This document shows, piece after piece, positions 35,774 to 49,146 of a DNA stretch of 64,000 nucleotides. The notes beneath the pieces were generated by a model. The model was given only the letters and a program-made list of their open reading frames with translations. It was not told where the DNA came from and did no database searches. Source of the stretch: Linnemannia elongata (lineage: Eukaryota > Mortierellomycota > Mortierellomycetes > Mortierellales > Mortierellaceae); assembly GCA_036320915.1 (NCBI GenBank), contig JAXBDG010000012.1, positions 434,001-498,000 on the forward strand, in the 5' to 3' direction. The stretch's first letter is position 1, and every line of letters begins with the position of its first letter. The translations under genes were made by a program, and so were the position numbers.

Positions 35774-36459
35774 ATTAGCGGCTGGGAATATTCTTCAACG
35801 AGAATGTGCTTTTGTTGTCTGTGAGAAGACTTGGCATGCAGTGTTTGCTGGGGGATGTAACAGACATTATCGCGACGATCAAATCAAGGTCTTGGCACAG
35901 CAGCCTTACCGCGGTCAAGCCAATGCGTGTATGAAGGTGGGAGTGTGGGTTGAGAATGCTGTGATATATAAACCTGTCGCGTCGTTTCCTAGCGCGCGTC
36001 GTACCAATACCGTTGTCTACATAAGACTACAAGTTCAACTTGTGTCGCGCGTGCGTTATGATCCGTTCTTTTGTTCGTTTGTCCGTATGCGGTGCGTGTA
36101 TATGTGTGTTGTACCTGTGCCGACCTATTAGTAAATAACAATAATGAGTTGTTCTATGATGTTGCTCCTTTATTCTTTTATTCCAGGCCCTCCTCCAATA
36201 AGCCTTCCTTCTTCTTCTTCTCCTTCCCCTCCTCCAGCAACAAGTCCACCTGGTCACAATTACCACTTCATCATCAACAACAGCAACAGCAAATAGCAAC
36301 CAATAGAAAAAAAAGAAGGTATAACGCAACAACAGAACAGCAGCAACAGCGAAAACGAGAACCAGAGATCTTGCTCAACCGACACACACAAAAAACAAAC
36401 TCTTACTTCCTTCCTTCCTTCCCATTTCCTCCTTATCTCTCTCCCTTTTCAAGTCACTC
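35774..36459. other. Intergenic region before the HECT ligase gene
   Basis: 686 bp with EFM4 3' flank, then an A/C-rich leader (36260-36400, many caacag words) and ttcc repeats just upstream of the ATG at 36460. No gene seen. Confidence 0.6.
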
Positions 36460-39400
36460 ATGGATACACAGAGCATGCCATCTCAGCAGCCGACCCAACC
36501 TCACCTCCTCTCCACAACCCCAAAAATGGGCATCGACCGCGACAGAGACCTCGACTCCATCGGACCCTCGGCACCAGACGAATGGACCCCATCCTCACCA
36601 TCAACTACAAACGCAACTGGCCCAGTCGCCGCAATATCGACTTCTCCGAACACTATTGCCTCTTCTCCAACATCGACAACAACATCGACAACTACCACAG
36701 CAATAACAATAAATGCCTCTCCGTCACCAAGGTCTCAGCGCAGAACTTCGTCAACAACCATGGCGGCATCCCCTGCATCTTTTGGACCACCTCCTTCAGC
36801 TCTCGTCATCCTCTCGTCCTCTTTCAGCAACACTTCATTGCAAGACACCACCGGAACATCAGTGGGAGGATTCGACCCTCCTTCCTCCCGCAACCCCAGA
36901 CCAACGCCATTCTCACGGACATCCGCCTCCAGGTCAATAGAGGCGATCGAGCGACGACATGCCACCTCGACTGTGTTCTCGGACAGCCGGCCGTCAGAAC
37001 AACTCGCAGTAACAACCGACAGTCCTGCTGGAAGCAATGGTACATCATACCTTCCCCGCCAACAAACACAGCCGCATACGCTACCTAATACTCAGCAGTA
37101 CCACAACTTTCAGCAACACTCCCACACATCCACCACTTGTCCAAGTTCAGCCATTAAAAGTCCTCTTCTGGAGAGCCCGGAGCCCCGTCATCGGCAAAGG
37201 ACACACTCCTCACAGAGCCGGTCAAAACTGCACACTCCTTCGGTGCAATTGGCCCTAGCTGACCCAACACTCTCCAAAAGTCTATCGAGTTCACCGGCAC
37301 CGAGTCGAATCGGGAGCGAGCAGGATCGACAGGTGCAAGCGAAACGCTCCTTTGAGCGCAATGTACGGCGTTACTATTACCAACTTACCGTCGGCTGTCA
37401 ACTTTCGGCGTGCACCAACAAGTTATGTCGATCCTGCAAACTGGCGCCCAAAATGACGAAGGATGCCGCGGCGATTCTCTCTATCCAACTCGCTGCCCGA
37501 CCTCGACTCTTTTTTTGTTCAAATTGCCCCCAAGATCCTGCCATCCAAGTGCCAGACTCCCCAATACCCGCCACACCACTCGCTAACGGACGGCCGCCGT
37601 CACTGCAAACAACTCGAGGTCTCTCCTCGAACACCGCTTCAACTCGAATCGCACACTCAACATATTCATCAAAGTCGTCGCCAGGGCCAGCAGCTTCAGT
37701 GGAGGACTTTGGGCATTCCAAGAACCGTATCCTGTACGATCCCACCGAATACTCAAAGTCAGTCCCATCCTTTACAGCCGTTCGTCATATCGCCCCTGCA
37801 AGAGGTGCTCATGGACGGCCGGCACAACAACATCAGGAGTCACCTTTGGCTGCCAAGCACAACCATAGTTCATTAATCGCACAAAACAAGCAGGAATCAC
37901 CTACGGCAAACCCCAAAAAGGAACTATTAGTGACGAAGGAAGAGCACCGCTATGCCGCCTCGCCACCATCGTCGGAGGAGCAAACAGGGACGCCCTTGTT
38001 CAAATCACTCCTGTCTCTTTCTCCATTTTCGCACATGTTCTCCTCAGGACCTTCCAACACACGCAGCCAAAGCCAGGAGCCGAACATGAGACGATTGCCT
38101 CCGACCCATCAGTTTAAAAAGTCATTTTCGACTGGCGAGATGTCAGAGAGTGGTCGATCGTCCAGGAGGCACTTAGTAGCAGCCTCAACAGTGACAGGAC
38201 CTCCAAGAGGTCTTGGTGGATTTCACTCGGTTATCCATGCCCGGTCATTCAGTCCAACACGCTCTACCAGCCCTCCAGACTCGCCCATTTCGCCACCAGC
38301 TTCCCTGCCTGATATAACTCGCACCCACTCGACTGCTCGAACTGAGGACTCATCCTTTGGCGTTCATTTACATCAGCAAACAGGATCGACGGGATCGGTG
38401 GTGTATCATGGTGACGAATCGGTCGGACTTGGATACATCAACAGACCTCTGAACTCTCAACGAGTTTTAGATCTTTCGCGTTACTACGACGCTTCTTCGC
38501 CATCGCCTATTTCAGCAGGATCTGCCACTTTGGCCTCACTCCGAAAGTCAAGGAGGCAACACGGGGATGTCGAGCAAGGTCGAGATGTAGGCCCTACTCC
38601 TAGACCCATGTTTGGGACATTCCGGGATCCGGACAGTGATGGCTCTGTTTCATCTTGGTCCTCCGAGGAAGAACTTAGTAAGACAGGAGATTCGCCTTGG
38701 AGAGGCCCGTCGTTCCACCACCATCACCACCATCACCACCATCATTCGTTTCCCCACCAGCACCGATCATTCAGCTCAGGATCGGCGGCATTGTCCACAG
38801 TGTCGCCACCTCAGTCGCCCTTGGAGAAAGAACTGGATAGCAGGACACTTTATGCTTTCGCACGAACCCGCCTGAGGAGAGACTCTGCCAGCTCGGCAAG
38901 CTCTGAAGGAGAGCCTGTGGCACCCCTGACTTGGTCATCTCTGCCGCCAATTCCTTCCTCCTCCACTCTCTCCATGAGGCGTTCATCGTCTTCATCATCC
39001 ATTTCATCTGCAGCGTCTAGCAGACGATCATCCATGGGTGGATCAGAAGTCATGGAACTCGCTCTACCCTATCTCAACTTGACGCTACTCCGGCAGGCCA
39101 TCGAGACCTACAACGCCTCCAAGCCTGACACTCCTCCGCGGTCACCGCCAAGTTTAACGCTCAGGGACTTCAAGCCTATTCACCCAATATCATGGAGACT
39201 TTCGTTGGATCGTAGGGAAAATTTGGAGAACAGTGCGCCAGTTGTGCTGGGTGCAGGCTATACCGCCTATGATATCCCCCACGACCCGCCATCTCATAAC
39301 GACATTACGTTCGCCGACGCAACAGATCAGGACACGGAGCTCTGTGGCAACGCGGCTATGGAGGTCCGTAACAATAACAAAATGGACAATCCGATGCCGA

Positions 39401-42008
39401 CACTGTCCGACTATGTGGTTCCCACGCAAGATATCCACACTTTAGTCAAGGAAACAGACAGGATACCCAACATTGTCTCTCCAGCTAGATCGACTGTCTC
39501 TTCAAGCCTTTGCTCTTCCGAAGGCGATTCGACGTTTCTCCTTGACTCCTTGCGCTCGGTATTCTCGTCTTCGACGGCTTTGGGGTCAAGTTTTCTCATG
39601 AGAGACCGCGAAGAAAGATTAAGTTTTGGAAGAGAGACTTCGGGAGGCGTGAATGTCGGCGGGATCGATCTTGAAGCACTGAGGGAATGTTACGAGATGA
39701 TGATTGAACTCAAGCCACGAACTATCTTTGCGATCCAGGTGACCAACTCCATGGAGATTCTTCTGGCAAGGATAGAGCTGGAGCTGGGCCAGACCATGGG
39801 ACGTAAAGTCTGGTGTGAGGAAGAGATGAGAGCCATCATCATCCTCCTCATGGTGAGTGTTCTTTGACCAAGTGCATGCCAATATGCCCATCAATGTAAA
39901 TTATTTTTATTTTACGATTAACACAGAGATGCTTTTCATATTCCACGTAGAATCCCTTCCTGTTTGAACAACCGTATCAGGAGTCCCTTTTACGGCGGAT
40001 TTTGCTGATTTTCATCGCCTTCCCCGACAAGGCCAAGTTGACCCAATGGCTTTCATGCATGGACGACGAAGGAATGGCCCAGATGGTCACACTGTTCAAG
40101 ACGTATCTCTCGGCCCATTTCACGCCACGACCGGTGGGTGACACTCATCCAGCCATCTGTGCAGTCATGGGTCTGAGCATCCTCTACCAGGCTAACAACA
40201 TTGGAACCAAGCGGGAGCAGGAGAGACGTAGGCGTTCGGCGATCCAGGGTGCCAAGGAGGGGAAAACGCAAATCGGCAGCATGGAGACCAACTCTACCAT
40301 TTCATTCAAGTACTTTTACTCGGGCGTGATGGAGGCATTGAAATTCAAAGACGAGTACCAAATCTGGCGCGACGGATGGGATAAAAGGTACCATTGCTTG
40401 ACTTTTAGAAACAATGTTCTTCTGAGGAAGATATAGTATGTTGGCGCTAACATACCCTTTTTTTTGTCTTTGTCGTTTGGAAAATTAGCCCGCATGAGAA
40501 GCAATTTTCGTACTTTGACTATCCGTTTTTGCTCTCACCAACCACTAAATCGCACATTATGAACTTGGATGCGCTGACACAGATGAGTGCGCATTACGAG
40601 GATGCTTGTGTGCGACATGCTCTGGCGGACCACGCGCAGCGACTTCTCCCCGATTCCATGACGGCCTCGGCACATGAGTTCCAGAAGGGCATTCGAGCAG
40701 CGTCTTCGCCCTACCTTGTTTTGGAATTGACTCGTGGTCGTTTAGTGGAGGAAGCGTTTGAGCAAATCACCAAGAAGCATGCAGATCTGAAGAAGCCACT
40801 CAAGGTTGCATTTGTCGACGTTGGAGAGGAGGGCATGGACCAAGGAGGCGTGACCAAGGAGTTTTTCCAGATCATGGTGGAAAAAGTCTTTGATTCCCAG
40901 TTTGGGCTTTTCAAGGAGCTAGAAGAGAGTCGCTCCTGGTGGTTTGAAGGGATGATGGATGGATCGAGCCATGTGGAGATGTCGTCCAAAGATGCTCGGG
41001 TTCGTCTGGTGGAATACGAGCTTGTCGGCATTCTTGTCGGGCTGGCGCTCTATAACGGTGTTATCCTTGGAGTCAGGTTCCCTTCAGTTGTCTATCGAAA
41101 GTTGCTGGGATGGGAGGTCGAGCTGGATTCATTCATTGATTCTTTCCCTGTAAGTTGTTCTGATATGATGTTTTCATGTGTGGCTCTGGATAATATGTAT
41201 AGGAGGTTCTAACCCTCCACCTTTTTTCATGTTGCATTGGTAGGCACTGGGCAATGGGTTGGAACAGATGTTGACATGGACGGATGGCGACGTGTACGAC
41301 GTCTTTATGAGAGAGTTTGAGATTTCATACGAACACCTGGGCCAAGTTACGACAATACCCTTGATACCCGGCGGTCAGGATATCCCAGTGACCAACGACA
41401 ACCGTGAGCATTACGTCAACGCCTATATTGATCATTACGTCCACGAACACATTCGACAAGAGTTTGCTGCCTTCCAGCGAGGATTTGAGAAGATCTGCGG
41501 AGGTGAAGCACTAAAGGTAAAACAAATCATTTTGTACCTTGAGGTTTCTGTAGTTATTTGTATGGCATTGAAGGTAACAACTATTTTTTGACTAATGCTA
41601 CTTTTTTGCTCATATCGATAGCTCCTGCGACCAGAGGAGTTGGAGTTGTTGCTCTGTGGAAATGCGGATCTGGATATGCACGACCTTGAGGCAAGTTGCC
41701 TTTACGACGACGGCTACAGTCCCAACCACACGTTGATCAAGGAGTTTTGGGAGATTGTACATGAGGATTTGAGCGCGGAACAACACAAGCAACTGCTGGT
41801 GTTTGTCACGGGCAGCGATCGTATCCCGATCCGGGGATTGAAGGACCTGATGTTTGTGATTCAGCGAAACGGGCCTGACTCTGACCGGCTGCCGACTGCG
41901 CTGACGTGCTTTTCCAGGCTCCTGCTGCCAGAATATGCCAGCAAGGACAAAATGAAGGAACGACTGGTCACCGCCATTGAGAACTCCAACGGCTTTGGGC
42001 TTGTCTAA
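36460..42008 (+). CDS. UBE3A-like HECT E3 ubiquitin ligase with AZUL zinc finger
   Basis: Five exons (36460-39852, 39951-40387, 40489-41149, 41244-41516, 41622-42008) encode about 1716 residues. Residues about 293-365 form an AZUL domain: FERNVRRYYYQLTVGCQLSA, with Cys ligands in GCQLSACTNKLCRSC and FCSNC. This domain is the signature of UBE3A/E6AP. A long Ser/Pro-rich disordered region follows, including a His run at about 38720-38745. A helical region (ALPYLNLTLLRQAIETYN, FYSG-type segments) then leads to a C-terminal HECT domain, about 1345-1716. Markers are LTRGRLVEEAF, GVTKEFFQIM and LPTALTCFSRLLLPEY, with catalytic Cys about residue 1684, 32 residues from the end as in E6AP. The protein ends GFGLV. 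Role: E3 that takes ubiquitin from E2 onto its Cys and then onto substrates; substrates unknown. It is twice the length of animal UBE3A because of the N-terminal and middle disordered segments. Confidence 0.94.
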
Positions 42009-42179
42009 CATCAACACGCCCACAGTCACTCTTATGACCGACAGATAATGCTCATAAAACATGTTGCGCACTTTCATTCAAGTGAAAGTGAATGACTTGG
42101 TGTACGCAGACAAAATTTATTAAAAGGGAATTATGAATATGATGCAAGCAACGAAAAGCACCTACTGAAACGAGACAAA

Positions 42180-42475
42180 TTACTTGGAGCGGACGTACTT
42201 TACGACAACCAAGGCGTGGTCTCTCTTGAAAGACTCAAAGGGGGTCGGCCAACTGTTCCTGAGGCTTGATGCGCTGCTCCTAAAGCTTAGGGATTATTTT
42301 TCCAGCAAAAAGTGTGGCGGCATCGACGGTCGAGTTGATACAGTTGGCCTTGATCGAGATGACAATGTGTCCGTTGTTCTTCAAGACGTGGTGGGCGTTA
42401 AGATGACATCAACCATACCGACCAACATGCGGTACTTGCGCGTTGACGGGCATCCTCGAAGATGGGTAGCTGGGT
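42180..42475 (-). pseudogene. Fibrillarin (Nop1) C-terminal pseudogene fragment
   Basis: The minus strand translates in shifting frames to pieces of fibrillarin, the box C/D snoRNP 2'-O-methyltransferase. In order they are [19 protein letters not shown], then [20 protein letters not shown] continuing to VDAATLFAG, then EQRIKPQEQLADP, and finally FKRDHALVVVKY before a stop at 42180-42182. Breaks seen: a frame change between EDAR and KYRM, an internal deletion removing the segment usually linking MVDV to NAHH, an in-frame TAG before EQRIKPQ, and a frameshift before FKRDHA. The N-terminal GAR region and the first half of the methyltransferase domain are missing. It cannot encode a working protein and is best read as a decayed partial copy lying just beyond the HECT ligase stop. 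Confidence 0.85.
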
Positions 42476-43042
42476 GTGTGCTTTCTTCTCGTACCTGTTG
42501 TTAGATTGTCGTTTGTGCTGTTGATACTTGTGCCGTTACTATTGTTGGAATGACTTTGCTGGTGATATTATTGTCGAATGCAAGGTGCACCTTTGTCGTT
42601 TTGTGTTATTGAGCGAGCTGGTAGTCGAGTTGGTGGAGGGGCTGTGCGAGTGAGCAGTGTTGTTCTTGCTGTTACTGTTTTTGTTGTTGTTGTTGTTGTT
42701 GTTGTTGTTACCGAAACCCATGAGTTTAGTTGTTGTTCGACAGAGAGTGTAGAAGGTGAAGTGAAGGGTGAAAAAGAAAAAGAAAAAGACAAACAAAGGG
42801 GAGGGTTCGATGATTGCGTTGTAATAGAAGGAAGGAAGGTGGAGTGTGGAGAAGGAAGAAAGGGGATGCAAGATAGGTCACTCAAGGGCTAAGCCTATTT
42901 TTTTTCACTCTTCTTCATTTGAGGCGGGTCAAAGGCCAGTCACAAGAGAGGCAGGTGTACCAGCTTTCACCTCTTCGTTGGCTCCGCAACCTTCCCAAAC
43001 AACTTGCATTCACCCACGAATCCCCGTCCTTTAGCATTCACA
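42476..43042. other. Intergenic region, no intact gene
   Basis: Between the fibrillarin relic and NAXE. It contains a (GTT)n run at about 42676-42709, which on the minus strand would read as poly-Asn and is not taken as coding. The last 120 bases are the NAXE leader. Confidence 0.6.
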
Positions 43043-44586
43043 ATGGCCATCAAGGTAAAAACAACAATGGATGCAGGTACAACCTGCTGGGCTACAGAAG
43101 AAGCTCGCCTTTGTTTTCTCCTCAGCTAAAAATACAACGCAATGACCAAGGTATTCTTGCCAACAATCCCTCGCCTCCTTCCCCTATTACCAAAACACAC
43201 CCCTAGTATCTAACGCAGCGCGCCGCACAGGCGATAGACGTCGAGCTCATGTCTCCCACGGGCGGAGGATTCTGCTTTGAGCAACTGGTCGAACTAGGTA
43301 CAAGCGTCATTTCAATGCGCTTGATGGTTCAAGACGCTTTAGCAGTAAAATTCAAAACAAAGAACTAACAAATGATATAGCCGGATTAAGCGTTGCCCAA
43401 GCAATCACAAAGGAGTACAGCAAGGAATCGCACCCTCGCGTCGTCGTCTTTTCAGGACCAGGCAACAACGGACTCGATGGTAAAAAAAAAAAAAAATCCT
43501 TAAATTGTAGGTACCTCAGAAGCAATTCGACACCTCAGCCAACTGAACTCTAATTAATTACCTGCCTACATTGTGGTATCCAATTGTTTTCTGTAGGCCT
43601 CGTCGCTGCGCGGCATCTCTCACACTTTGGATATCAGCCCAAAGTGTATTATCCCAAGAGACTAGACAAGCCAGTCAACCAGGTATGTAGTTGCTGAATA
43701 ATCATAGCTCAAATGGCTCTATACTTTATAAGAAAAGAGGAGGTAGATTAATAAAAACGCGCGCACTAACCTCTTCTTTTCTCGTATGTATATTAACCTA
43801 GGGTCTGATGAAGCAATGTACTGAGCTGAATATCCCATTCGTTGATAGTCCCGAGAGCGGGCTGCACGACTCTGACCTGATTGTGGACGCCATCTTTGGT
43901 AAGTTACAAGCCCTCCTTGTCCGTGGCCATAGTCGCGTTTGCGTATTGTACTTTGCATATGACACTGTGGATAAGTGCTTACAATCCCTTCTCTACTTTA
44001 CAGGATTCAGCTTTTCGGGAGAGGTTCGCCAACCATTCGTCTCTGCCATTCAAGCTCTCAAGAACACCACCATTCCAATCGTCTCTGGTAATTATCAAAT
44101 AGCACCTTTTGCTACATCACACCCAGGCAGATGTGTCAATGTTAACCAATTCTCATTTTGACATCTGATTATGACAGTGGATATTCCTTCGGCGTGGGAT
44201 GTTGAGAAAGGTAGGCGCTTGATCGACAGAACGTTTGAACGATGCTTACTTTTCAATGGAGAACTGGGACTGACCTGCTGTATCGATGCATAGGAAACAT
44301 TCACGGGGAGGGATTCCAGCCCTCAATGCTTGTGTCACTGACAGCCCCCAAAGAAGGCGCAAAGGACTTTAATGGCAAACACCACTATCTTGGAGGCCGT
44401 TTCATATCGAGGTAAATATTGCACAAGGCCGTATTATTTTATTTTGTTGTCCATTTTTTGATCTTTGCATTATTGACGCATCTCTTTCTTTTTTTTTCTT
44501 GATTCAGGAAAATGGAGGAAAAGTGGGGTCTCAACCTACCACAGTTCCCGGGCACTGACCAATGCGTGAGATTGAACACTCAGTAG
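43043..44586 (+). CDS. NAXE: NAD(P)H-hydrate epimerase (YjeF_N family)
   Basis: Nine exons (43043-43054, 43207-43297, 43381-43479, 43597-43682, 43802-43898, 44004-44087, 44178-44210, 44294-44411, 44508-44586) encode 232 residues. The first exon is only 12 nt (MAIK). Landmarks: [77 protein letters not shown] and [11 protein letters not shown]. Known reaction: epimerises R- and S-NADHX or NADPHX so the S-specific dehydratase can repair them. The nucleotide loop reads NGLDG where most relatives have NGGDG, and SAWD where SGWD is usual; the conserved Asp residues remain. No mitochondrial presequence is visible, so the cytosol is the likely site. All splice phases agree. Confidence 0.93.
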
Positions 44587-45616
<1,030 letters not shown>

Positions 45617-45682
45617 ATGACAAAGGCGATGGAGTTCCGCCTCGAAGGCGCATTCCTCGGCAAGTGAACTTCTCTCCGCTCA

Positions 45683-45724
<42 letters not shown>

Positions 45725-45741
45725 TCATCCTGACCGACAAC

Positions 45742-45772
<31 letters not shown>

Positions 45773-48377
45773 GAACAGAAACAAATGTTGTTCTCCTTTT
45801 TCTTTGTCGGGTTCACCTATTAACACAACAACAACCGTTGGACCTTTGTTATTCTCACAGGACAGAACAACGACCCAAAGCTGCAGCGGCTGATGTTCCC
45901 CTGGACTGGGACTCAGGGCCCAATCCTCAACGGAAAACTCATCATCTCCAACCGTGAGGATGTCACTCTCAAGTCCCTCACCCTCACCTTCAAAGCAAAG
46001 ATATCCTGCAGCTGGTCCGAGAGTACGTACTTTTTCTTGTTTTTTTTTCGCCATTGTTCGTATAAACGATAAGAACAGAACGCAGCTTTTGATATGAGAA
46101 TGATACTAACAAGAATTTCATTATGTTAGCCAAGGGAAACAAGACACACTATTACAACGCAAAGAAGCCTTTACTGGAAAAGCAATGGGTATTCCTTGAA
46201 GGGTCGCAGGGAAAGCTTCATATGCTCCGCGCCAACCAGACTTACACCTACGACTTTCAATTGGCACTACCCGTCAACCTCCCCAACTCTCTCGCCATGA
46301 GCAGTGGAAAGATTGAATATATGTTCTCCGCCAACGGCAAACGTTCGACCTTCCAACTAGACCTCAATAAGGAACGCCTTATCGAGATCTATCAGTCGCT
46401 GCCGCCTTCTCACCCGCACTGTGTTTATCCAATCCAACAGACAGCCGACTTTGAACATGCCCTCAACTACCTCGTCCAGCTGCCTCACAAGGCTTTTCAC
46501 CATGGATCCACCATCCCCGTCACCATTCGACTTAATCCCTTGCCAGGCTCTGGCGCTCGCTGGCACGTTACTGAAGTGAGCATGAAGGTCAAGGAGTACT
46601 TTTGGTTCATCGTCCCCGGAAAGGCTATGCGTCACGAGAAGCGCTCGTTGGTGGATACAAAGCTCGGCAGTGGAAGCTGGCCCCTCCAAACTGGACCATT
46701 GGAACGGACAATGTCCATCAAGATACCAGCTTTCAACATCATGAGCACCATCGATACTGAGCTCGTCAAATGTACCCACAAACTCAAGATGGTCATCCAT
46801 ATCAACATTAATGGCAACAACAAGAAGTTGCCCGCTGACTGTAAGTTGAGCACCTTTGCTTTGTATTGTTGTGTCTTCGTGTCTTCTTTTTTCGTTTACT
46901 TACCATGCAACAAACAGTTGATATTTATATCCCAGGACCCTTCCCACCAGGACAAGGACCATCCATGGCCGCACCCCTCCAACAACAACAATTCGTTCAG
47001 CAGCAGCAACAACTCGTGCAGCAGCAACAACAACAGCTACCACCACAGCAACAGCAACAAACTTCTCCTGCTGCAGCACAGGCTCAGATGCCCTTCCAGC
47101 AACCCTACACACCAATGCCACACCAACAGATGCCTTATACCCCTACTGGCCAGTATCCCTTGCCAGCCCAGCAGCCTGCTGGAATGCCATTGCCGACTCC
47201 TTTAATGTCGCCCACAAGTTATCCACCTTCTGTCCAACCCTTATCCTCGGCCTATCCTCATCCTACGTCTCAGCCTTTTTCTCCTCCTCCAGCTCCCTCA
47301 GTGCCCACCCCAGGAGACCAGCCCAATCCCTACAGTCAAGGTTACGGGACCCCTACCACTTCCGACAGCTACCCAATGGTTTCATCACAGGGATACCCCA
47401 CGCCAGGAATGCCTCCCATGCCATCGCCCAGCTTTACCAACTATCCAATGCCGCACTCGCCTCTCCCAGCGCCGACGTCTTCTGCTACTCCAAACATGTC
47501 TTCTCCTGCGGCACAACACGTTCCTATGTCGATGTCCATGCCTATGCCTAATCCTACGATACCTGTGGTCCAGAATGGAGCGAGCCATGTTATCGGTTCA
47601 TCGCCAACAATGTCGTCCAATCATCAGACGCCGGTGATACCTCACAATTACCTTCAGCAGCAGCAGCAACAGCAGTTTTCAGCATCACCCAAGGTTGAAT
47701 CTCCTAGAGCGCCTGTCCCTGCTATCTCCTCCGGTCACCGTTTTGACGACACTGTCAAGGTCAATTTGGACGATATCAAGTTGCCATCTACGCCTTCTAC
47801 GCCAGCCACCGTAGCAGTGACAGCAGCAGTGGCGACAATGGCATCAGCGCCAGCCCCAACACATTCAAAGAACCCGCAGCTTCGTGAGACGACGGACGAC
47901 TATACTCGGGAGACCAATGTCCAGTCGTCAATGCAGTCCAGCTCTCATTACTCGCACTCGGCTAACTTCCAGATGCCACTCGTACCGACGCAACCTCAGG
48001 GTCCACATGCTCTGAAGGAATCGAGCGAGGATCAAGGATTATATTCATACCAGCCTCCACCTCCTTCGGCTTCGAATACGTCTCCATCGAATACAATCAA
48101 GCCCAAAGAGAATAACGACCTCACGAGTCGATTCAGCCAGATGGGACTCACTAGTACCACCGTCTCGCAGCCTTCACCTGTGGCTACAATGTCTTCAGCG
48201 ACTCCCAGCAATGGAACTCTATCAGGATTTGTGTCCCCGACGCCATCTGCATACACACAACCGCCCCCGGTGCCGTCTCCAGCCGTCAAACCAGCCGCTC
48301 TTAGTCAAAACAGCGGGATGTACAACCCAATGTCTCCGGTTTCTGCAGCTGCCACGGGAGCCGTTGTAGCAAGTCAG

Positions 48378-48455
<78 letters not shown>

Positions 48456-48581
48456 TTGCAATATCACCAACAGCAACAGCAACAACAACACTTTCAGCAA
48501 GTCCGGAGGCAGCAGGTGTGGATCCCTATGTACCACACGCTCTCTGGCAAGACTTACGTTCAATATGTTCTTGCTCCCTAG
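45617..48581 (+). CDS. Alpha-arrestin (arrestin-domain protein) with Q/P-rich tail
   Basis: Four exons (45617-45659, 45861-46022, 46130-46840, 46918-48581) encode about 859 residues. Intron 1 has a GC donor (gcaagt), which is needed to join EFRLEGAFLG to QNNDPKLQR in phase. The N-terminal arrestin fold of about 300 residues shows GPILNGKLIISNREDVTLKS, a strand ending CSWSE, then NQTYTYDFQLALPVNLPNSL, KIEYMFSA, and ending VIHININGNNKKLPADFDIY. The tail of about 550 residues is P/Q/S-rich with a poly-Gln block (48375-48455). Fungal alpha-arrestins link Rsp5-type ligases to membrane cargo for endocytosis; I see no certain PPxY motif in the portions examined, so ligase binding is inference. The last 25 residues after the Gln block (VWIPMYHTLSGKTYVQYVLA) are ordered-looking and uncommon. 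Confidence 0.85.
45742..45770. repeat. Poly-A tract in arrestin intron 1
   Basis: 29 consecutive A, preceded by a CT/GT microsatellite (about 45688-45723), all inside the GC-AG intron. Confidence 0.9.
48375..48455 (+). repeat. CAG/CAA repeat encoding poly-Gln
   Basis: In-frame mixture of cag and caa codons in the arrestin tail, giving about 27 consecutive Gln. The mixed codons would limit slippage. Confidence 0.93.
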
Positions 48582-49146
48582 GATCCCTCCTTTTTTCTCT
48601 TTCTCCTTTCTTTGGTGACAGCAATAATAAAAACGCAAAAATGATAGAGGCTTCTCTTCATAGGAATATCGTGTTCGTACAACTGCGATCAAAGGAATAG
48701 CAAAAGAAGAACAAGTGAGAAGAGAAGGAGATGGAAGAAAAGGTAAGTGAAAAGGGAAAGGAGAAAAAAAGAGTGAGGATGACTCGCGAAGGGTCAGGCA
48801 GAGCCAGAGCCAAGGGGAGGGCCCAGTCCCGCTGTTCCCTCTGATCAAGTTGCCACTAAGTTGTCTTGTGTGACTGCGAATCAGATCGACTCATCGGATG
48901 TCAGTCCAACAAGGTTTTTTTATCGGAGAGAAAAAATGAAAAAGGGCGAAAAGAAAGGTTGCAAGGTCGCAAAGGAGCAAAGGGCGAAACCGATCTTGTC
49001 CTGCTCTCCATCGTATAAATACCCCTCCATCGACGCCTTTTTTTGTCCTCTCTCTCTCTATCTACACTTCATCTTCATCTTCTTCTTCTTCCTCTTCTTC
49101 TGCTTCCTCTGCCTTTTCTTACTCATCAAATCCCCTATTTAACACC
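48582..49146. other. Intergenic region with argininosuccinate synthase promoter
   Basis: No coding frame. Purine-rich stretches (48700-48800, 48930-48980) are followed by a TATA-like element and a CT-rich leader. Confidence 0.6.
49014..49021 (+). promoter_or_regulatory. Likely TATA box of the argininosuccinate synthase gene
   Basis: tataaata lies 126 bases before the start codon at 49147 and is followed by a pyrimidine-rich leader. This fits a TATA-driven, highly expressed gene. The assignment is by motif and spacing only. Confidence 0.55.

Noticed and set aside
42539..42871. Asn-rich minus-strand ORF
   Set aside because: Produced by a GTT repeat and simple sequence; no ordered segment or splice support.
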